The notes under the pieces: model-generated
The model's database searches: none
The model's input: only the letters and a program-made list of their open reading frames with translations
Told to the model about the DNA's origin: nothing
Shown here: in pieces, positions 60,033 to 64,000 of the stretch
Layout: every line of letters starts with the position of its first letter
Position numbering within the stretch: the stretch's first letter is position 1
DNA from: Cupriavidus pinatubonensis
GTDB lineage: Bacteria > Pseudomonadota > Gammaproteobacteria > Burkholderiales > Burkholderiaceae
NCBI RefSeq assembly: GCF_019602855.1
Contig: NZ_CP080769.1
Coordinates: 372,001 to 436,000, forward strand
Length of the DNA: 64,000 nt
Reading direction: 5' to 3'
Translations under genes and position numbers: made by a program

Positions 60033-63000
60033 TCAACCCGCTTTCTTCAGTTCGATCAGCAGGTCCTTCGCCGCCACACGATCCCCCTGTTTCACATACA
60101 CAGCGGCAATCTCGCAATCGCGGTCCGCAGCGATATGCGTTTCCATCTTCATCGCCTCCAGTGCAAGCAGTGTCGTGCCAGCCGCGATCTTCTGCCCCGG
60201 CTGGACGGCCACGGTCACGATCGAGCCCGGCATCGGCGCGGCGATATGCAGCGGATTGTCGGGATCGGCAACGTTCTTGCTCTGGCGCGCCGGACCGGAT
60301 GGCGCGGTGCTGTGCTGCTCGATCAGCGCCGTGCGGGATTGTCCGTTCAGCTCGAACTGGACCTTGATGTTGCCCTCCTCGACATCGGGATGTGTCCCCT
60401 GCAGCGATACCAGCAGGGTCTTGCCCTCCGCGATATCGATGGCCACCTCTTCCTGCGGCTGCAGGCCATACAGGAAGGCTGGCGTCGGCACCACCGACGT
60501 ATCGCTGTAGGTCCGCACATGCGCGTGGTAGGCGATCGCCTGCTTGGGGTACATCAGGTACGACGCCAGCTGCTTGTCGTCGAGGGACTGTTCGCACGCC
60601 GCTTCAGCCTCGGCCCGCGCCGCGTCGAGATCAACCGCCGGAATCTGGTCGCCGGGCCGGTAAGGCACGGGCGGCTCGCCGCGCAGGACCTTGCGCGAGA
60701 GTTCCGCGGGGAAGCCGTCGGGCGGGAAGCCCAGTTCGCCCTTGAACAGCGAGACCACCGATTCGGGAAACGCAATCTCCTTGGCCGGATCGCCGACATC
60801 GGCGGCGCTCATGTCGTTGGCGACCATCATCAGTGCCATGTCGCCGACCACCTTGGACGTCGGCGTCACCTTCACGATGTCACCGAACATCTTGTTGACA
60901 TCGGCATACGCGCGCGACACCTCCGTCCAGCGATGCTCGATGCCGAGCGAGCGGGCCTGCTCGCGCAGGTTGGTGTACTGGCCGCCGGGCATCTCGTGGC
61001 GGTAGACATCGGCCGTGCCGGCGCGGATCTCCGATTCGAACGGTGCGTAGTAGCGACGCACACCCTCCCAGTACATCGACGCCTCGTGCAGGCGTTCCAG
61101 GTCGAGTCCGGGGTCGCGCTCGCTGCCGGCCAGCGCCGCGGCGATGCTCGACAGGTTCGGTTGCGAGGTGAGCCCGCTCATCGCATCCAGCGCGCCATCC
61201 ACCGCATCGCAGCCCGCACCGATGGCGGCCAGCGCGGAGGCGGCCGAGATACCGCTGGTATCGTGCGTATGGAAATGCACGGGCAGGCCGGTCTCTTCCT
61301 TGAGCGCCTTCACCAGCGCGGCGGCAGCCTGCGGACGGCAGATCCCCGCCATATCCTTGATGCCCAGCACGTGAACGCCCGCAGCTTTCAGTTCACGCGC
61401 GATCCCGACGTAGTACTTCAGGTCGTATTTGGGACGGGAACCGTCGAAGATATCGCCGGTGTAGCAAATCGCGCCTTCGCACAGCGCGCCGCTCTCGCCC
61501 ACGGCATCAATCGCCACGCGCATATTGCGCACCCAGTTCAACGAATCGAACACGCGGAACACGTCCACGCCCGAGCTGGCGGCCTGGCGGACGAAGAACT
61601 TCACCACGTTGTCCGCGTAGTTCGTGTAGCCGACCGCGTTCGAGCCGCGCAGCAGCATCTGGAACAGGATGTTGGGCACGCGCTCGCGCAGTTGCTCAAG
61701 CCGCTGCCACGGGTCTTCCTTCAGGAAGCGCAGCGCCACGTCGAACGTGGCGCCGCCCCAGCATTCCATCGAGAACAGTTGCGGCAGTTCGCGCGCGTAG
61801 AACGGCGCGATCGGCAGCATGTCGGCGGTGCGCATGCGCGTGGCGAACAGCGACTGGTGCGCATCGCGCATGGTCGTGTCGGTCAGCAGCACACGCTTCT
61901 GTTCCAACATCCAGCGCGAGAACTTTTCCGCGCCAAGCTCGCGCAGCAGGTCGCGCGTGCCGGTCGGAAGTGCGCCAACGGTATCCACCTTGGGCAGCAC
62001 CGGGCTGGGCAACGGCAGCGAAGGTAGCGTGCGGCCGTTGATTTCGGGATGCCCGTTGACACACACATCGCCAAGATAGCGCAGCAGCTTGGTCGCGCGG
62101 TCCTGCCGCTTGGCGAAGGCGAGCAGTTCCGGCGTCTTGTCGATAAAGCGCGTGGTGACCTCGCCCGAGCGGAAAGCCGGATGGTTGATGACGTTCTCGA
62201 GGAACTGCAGGTTGCACGCGACGCCGCGGATGCGGAATTCGCGCAGCGCGCGATCCATGCGCCGGATCGACTCGGGCGCCGTCGGCGCCCAGGTGGTGAC
62301 CTTGACCAGCAGCGAATCGTAGTATGGCGTGATCACCGCGCCGCCGTAGGCGGTACCGGCATCAAGGCGGACGCCAAAGCCTGCGGCGCTACGGTAGGCG
62401 GAGAGCCGGCCATAGTCCGGCAGGAAGCCGTTTTCGGGGTCTTCGGTCGTGATCCGGCATTGCAGGGCATGCCCGTTCAGCGCGATCCCCGCCTGTTCCG
62501 GCACACCCGCCGCGCGCACCACGATCTTGCCGTCGGCATCGCGCGTGTTCTCGGTCATGCCGATATGGCCGCCTTCGGTGATGCGGATCTGCGCCTTGAC
62601 GATATCGACACCGGTGACCATCTCGGTGACCGTGTGCTCGACCTGGATGCGCGGGTTGACCTCGATGAAATAGAACTGGCCGGAATCGGCATCCATCAGG
62701 AATTCGATCGTGCCCGCATGCGTGTAGCCGACCGCGCGCATCAGGCGCATGGCCGCGTCGCACAGTTCGGCCCGGCCAGCGTCGTCCAGATACGGTGCGG
62801 GTGCCCGCTCCACCACCTTCTGGTTGCGCCGCTGCACGGTACAGTCGCGCTCGTACAGGTGCACCAGGTTGCCATGCGTATCGCCCAGCGCCTGCACTTC
62901 CACGTGGCGCGCATTGCGCACCAGTTTCTCGACATAGACCTCGTCGTTGCCGAACGCGGCCAGCGCCTCGCGGCGTGCGGCCGGCAGCAAGCTCTCCAGA

Positions 63001-63542
63001 TCCTGCTCGTTCTCCAGCATGCGCATGCCGCGCCCGCCACCGCCCCAGCTCGCCTTGAGCATCAGCGGGTAGCAGATGCCGGCCGCCAGGCGCTTGCACT
63101 CGTCCAGGTCATGCGGCAACGGATCGGTCGCGGGCATCACCGGCACGCCCGCCTCGATCGCCGCGTTGCGGGCCGCCACCTTGTTGCCCAGCTTGCGCAT
63201 GACGTCCGGGGACGGGCCGACCCAGCGGATGCCGGCATCCATCACGGCTTGCGCGAATTCCGGGTTCTCCGAGAGAAAGCCATAGCCCGGGTGGATGGCA
63301 TCCACCTTCGCCTTCCGGGCGATGCGCAGGATGTCTTCGATGTCGAGGTAGGCCGCCAGCGGCTTCTTGCCCTCGCCAACCAGATAGCTTTCGTCCGCCT
63401 TGAAGCGATGAAGCGCGAGGCGGTCTTCTTTCGAATAGATCGCCACGGTCCGGATATTCATCTCGGCCGCGGCGCGCATCACGCGGATCGCGATCTCGGA
63501 ACGGTTGGCAATCAGCAGGGACTTGATGGGTGTGTAGTTCAT
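60033..63542 (-). CDS. pyc: Pyruvate carboxylase
   Basis: A 1169-residue single-chain biotin enzyme. N-terminal biotin carboxylase (LLIANRSEIAIRVMRAAAEM, ATP-grasp GGGGRGMRM, EVNPRIQVEHTVTEM), central carboxyltransferase (LLTDTTMRDAHQSLFATRMR, HFHTHDTSG) and C-terminal biotinyl domain (LLALEAMKMETHIA with the biotinylated Lys). It makes oxaloacetate from pyruvate, CO2 and ATP for anaplerosis. The start at 63542 gives the canonical N-terminus; longer in-frame starts up to 63716 are non-conserved. Large open frames on the opposite strand are GC-driven shadows. Confidence 0.96.
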   Translation of the reverse strand: MNYTPIKSLLIANRSEIAIRVMRAAAEMNIRTVAIYSKEDRLALHRFKADESYLVGEGKKPLAAYLDIEDILRIARKAKVDAIHPGYGFLSENPEFAQAVMDAGIRWVGPSPDVMRKLGNKVAARNAAIEAGVPVMPATDPLPHDLDECKRLAAGICYPLMLKASWGGGGRGMRMLENEQDLESLLPAARREALAAFGNDEVYVEKLVRNARHVEVQALGDTHGNLVHLYERDCTVQRRNQKVVERAPAPYLDDAGRAELCDAAMRLMRAVGYTHAGTIEFLMDADSGQFYFIEVNPRIQVEHTVTEMVTGVDIVKAQIRITEGGHIGMTENTRDADGKIVVRAAGVPEQAGIALNGHALQCRITTEDPENGFLPDYGRLSAYRSAAGFGVRLDAGTAYGGAVITPYYDSLLVKVTTWAPTAPESIRRMDRALREFRIRGVACNLQFLENVINHPAFRSGEVTTRFIDKTPELLAFAKRQDRATKLLRYLGDVCVNGHPEINGRTLPSLPLPSPVLPKVDTVGALPTGTRDLLRELGAEKFSRWMLEQKRVLLTDTTMRDAHQSLFATRMRTADMLPIAPFYARELPQLFSMECWGGATFDVALRFLKEDPWQRLEQLRERVPNILFQMLLRGSNAVGYTNYADNVVKFFVRQAASSGVDVFRVFDSLNWVRNMRVAIDAVGESGALCEGAICYTGDIFDGSRPKYDLKYYVGIARELKAAGVHVLGIKDMAGICRPQAAAALVKALKEETGLPVHFHTHDTSGISAASALAAIGAGCDAVDGALDAMSGLTSQPNLSSIAAALAGSERDPGLDLERLHEASMYWEGVRRYYAPFESEIRAGTADVYRHEMPGGQYTNLREQARSLGIEHRWTEVSRAYADVNKMFGDIVKVTPTSKVVGDMALMMVANDMSAADVGDPAKEIAFPESVVSLFKGELGFPPDGFPAELSRKVLRGEPPVPYRPGDQIPAVDLDAARAEAEAACEQSLDDKQLASYLMYPKQAIAYHAHVRTYSDTSVVPTPAFLYGLQPQEEVAIDIAEGKTLLVSLQGTHPDVEEGNIKVQFELNGQSRTALIEQHSTAPSGPARQSKNVADPDNPLHIAAPMPGSIVTVAVQPGQKIAAGTTLLALEAMKMETHIAADRDCEIAAVYVKQGDRVAAKDLLIELKKAG

Positions 63543-63864
63543 GGGGCAAAAAGGCGAGTCAGCCATACGCCATAGGCATGGCATGCTGCGTGCCGGAGAG
63601 GCAGCGCGTTGAGTTGGCTCCTCAACGACGGACTCGGCGAGCTCTTTCGACGCCGAGCGCCGTAGCTGACCAACGCTGGGGCGTCGTTCCTCAGAAATCT
63701 GGAGATAGTCCACCAAAGCGACCTGACTTCAAATCCAGTCCTCATCAGCATTCGAGCGCCAAATGCTCGGTTGACCGAAGTCTGCTGTCTCGGCGCTCTG
63801 TCACGGTCAGATTTCCGCCACTGTTAGTGTCGTTGCATTCCCGCGGCATTCTGCTGCGAGCGAA
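63543..63864. other. Promoter region of pyruvate carboxylase
   Basis: About 322 bp between the pyruvate carboxylase start and the Bug receptor stop, both minus. No gene is supported; the pyruvate carboxylase promoter must be here. A direct CTCAACG(A)/CTCGGTTGA pattern and GTTGAGTTGGCTCCTCAACG inverted repeat (about 63609-63628) are visible. Confidence 0.45.
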
Positions 63865-64000
63865 TCAGTTCGCCGTGATGCCGCCCTTCTTAGTGACTTC
63901 GCGCCATTGTGCGATGTCCGCCGACAGAGTGGCTTGGAAATGGGGGGGTGTATCCAGCATCAGTTCGATGCCGCGGGAAGCGAACGTTTTCCGCACCTCC
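63865..64000 (-). CDS. Bug-family solute receptor, C-terminal end
   Basis: The last 44 codons of a gene entering from the right. FASRGIELMLDTPPHFQATL, then IAQWREVTKKGGITAN and stop, the typical C-terminal pattern of Bug/TctC receptors (FxxxxxxEIARWxxVVKxAGI). Confidence 0.75.
   Translation of the reverse strand, partial: EVRKTFASRGIELMLDTPPHFQATLSADIAQWREVTKKGGITAN

Noticed and set aside
59790..63575. Very long plus-strand open frames over the lyase/pyruvate carboxylase region (up to 745 codons)
   Set aside because: They mirror the third-position GC bias of pyruvate carboxylase on the other strand; their translations are Arg/His/Gln-rich without domains.
1..64000. tRNA, rRNA, riboswitch or CRISPR elements
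   Set aside because: Reading both strands I found no sequence with the conserved parts of any of these; a covariance-model scan would settle it.

Overview
The window looks like a betaproteobacterial replicon of the Burkholderiaceae, most likely Cupriavidus or a close relative. Reasons: high GC; a single-chain pyruvate carboxylase next to a CoA-ester lyase; several Bug-type (tripartite tricarboxylate) solute receptors; a general porin of the Burkholderiales type; a fused indolepyruvate:ferredoxin oxidoreductase; and KfrA plus H-NS/Bv3F-type nucleoid proteins. This is inferred from protein families, not from a marker gene.

Layout. 1-2.6 kb: an unrecognised gene running off the left edge, then gene relics including an H-NS paralogue broken at a G7 tract. 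2.6-18.5 kb: an accessory block rich in cell-envelope enzymes. It holds a three-gene minus operon (peptidoglycan hydrolase, M15-like peptidase, polytopic alpha/beta-hydrolase), a decayed patatin, a lipoprotein / helical protein / Ig-domain membrane protein cluster split by an IS5-family element, an N-acetylmuramidase, and a calcineurin-like phosphoesterase. 18.7-21.7 kb: a pile of IS110 and ISKra4 sequences.

21.8-28.5 kb: a catabolic island with a membrane-type GMC dehydrogenase and its Tat-exported small subunit, an SDR, two RraA-like proteins, a Bug receptor and an FCD-type GntR regulator. Two near-identical TATGTATACATA palindromes lie in the divergent promoter. 29.3-48.8 kb: a second, larger catabolic regulon. 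It holds an Asp/Glu-racemase-like enzyme, RidA, a DadA-like dehydrogenase, an FCD regulator, a seven-frame operon (DapA-like aldolase, APH-type kinase, DUF6285 protein, acyl-CoA dehydrogenase stub, indolepyruvate oxidoreductase, SDR, thiolase), a LysR regulator, a porin and a complete branched-chain-type ABC importer. Six copies of an AAGTGTCGACACTT-like palindrome sit in the promoters of five of these units, so they probably form one regulon for an imported amino-acid-like compound that ends as acyl-CoAs.

49.3-58.4 kb: a LysR gene, two GSTs, a frameshifted cpoB copy, and a nucleoid-protein/KfrA cluster. This cluster includes an H-NS-type protein with ten 25-residue AT-hook-like repeats, followed by a VapBC-like toxin-antitoxin pair, a tyrosine-recombinase relic and a 24-bp perfect palindrome. 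58.6-64 kb: apparent core chromosome, with a LysR stub, a HpcH/CitE-type lyase, pyruvate carboxylase and the 3' end of a Bug receptor gene. The H-NS/KfrA junction occurs three times (about 2.3, 53.2 and 55.15 kb), on both sides of the accessory DNA.
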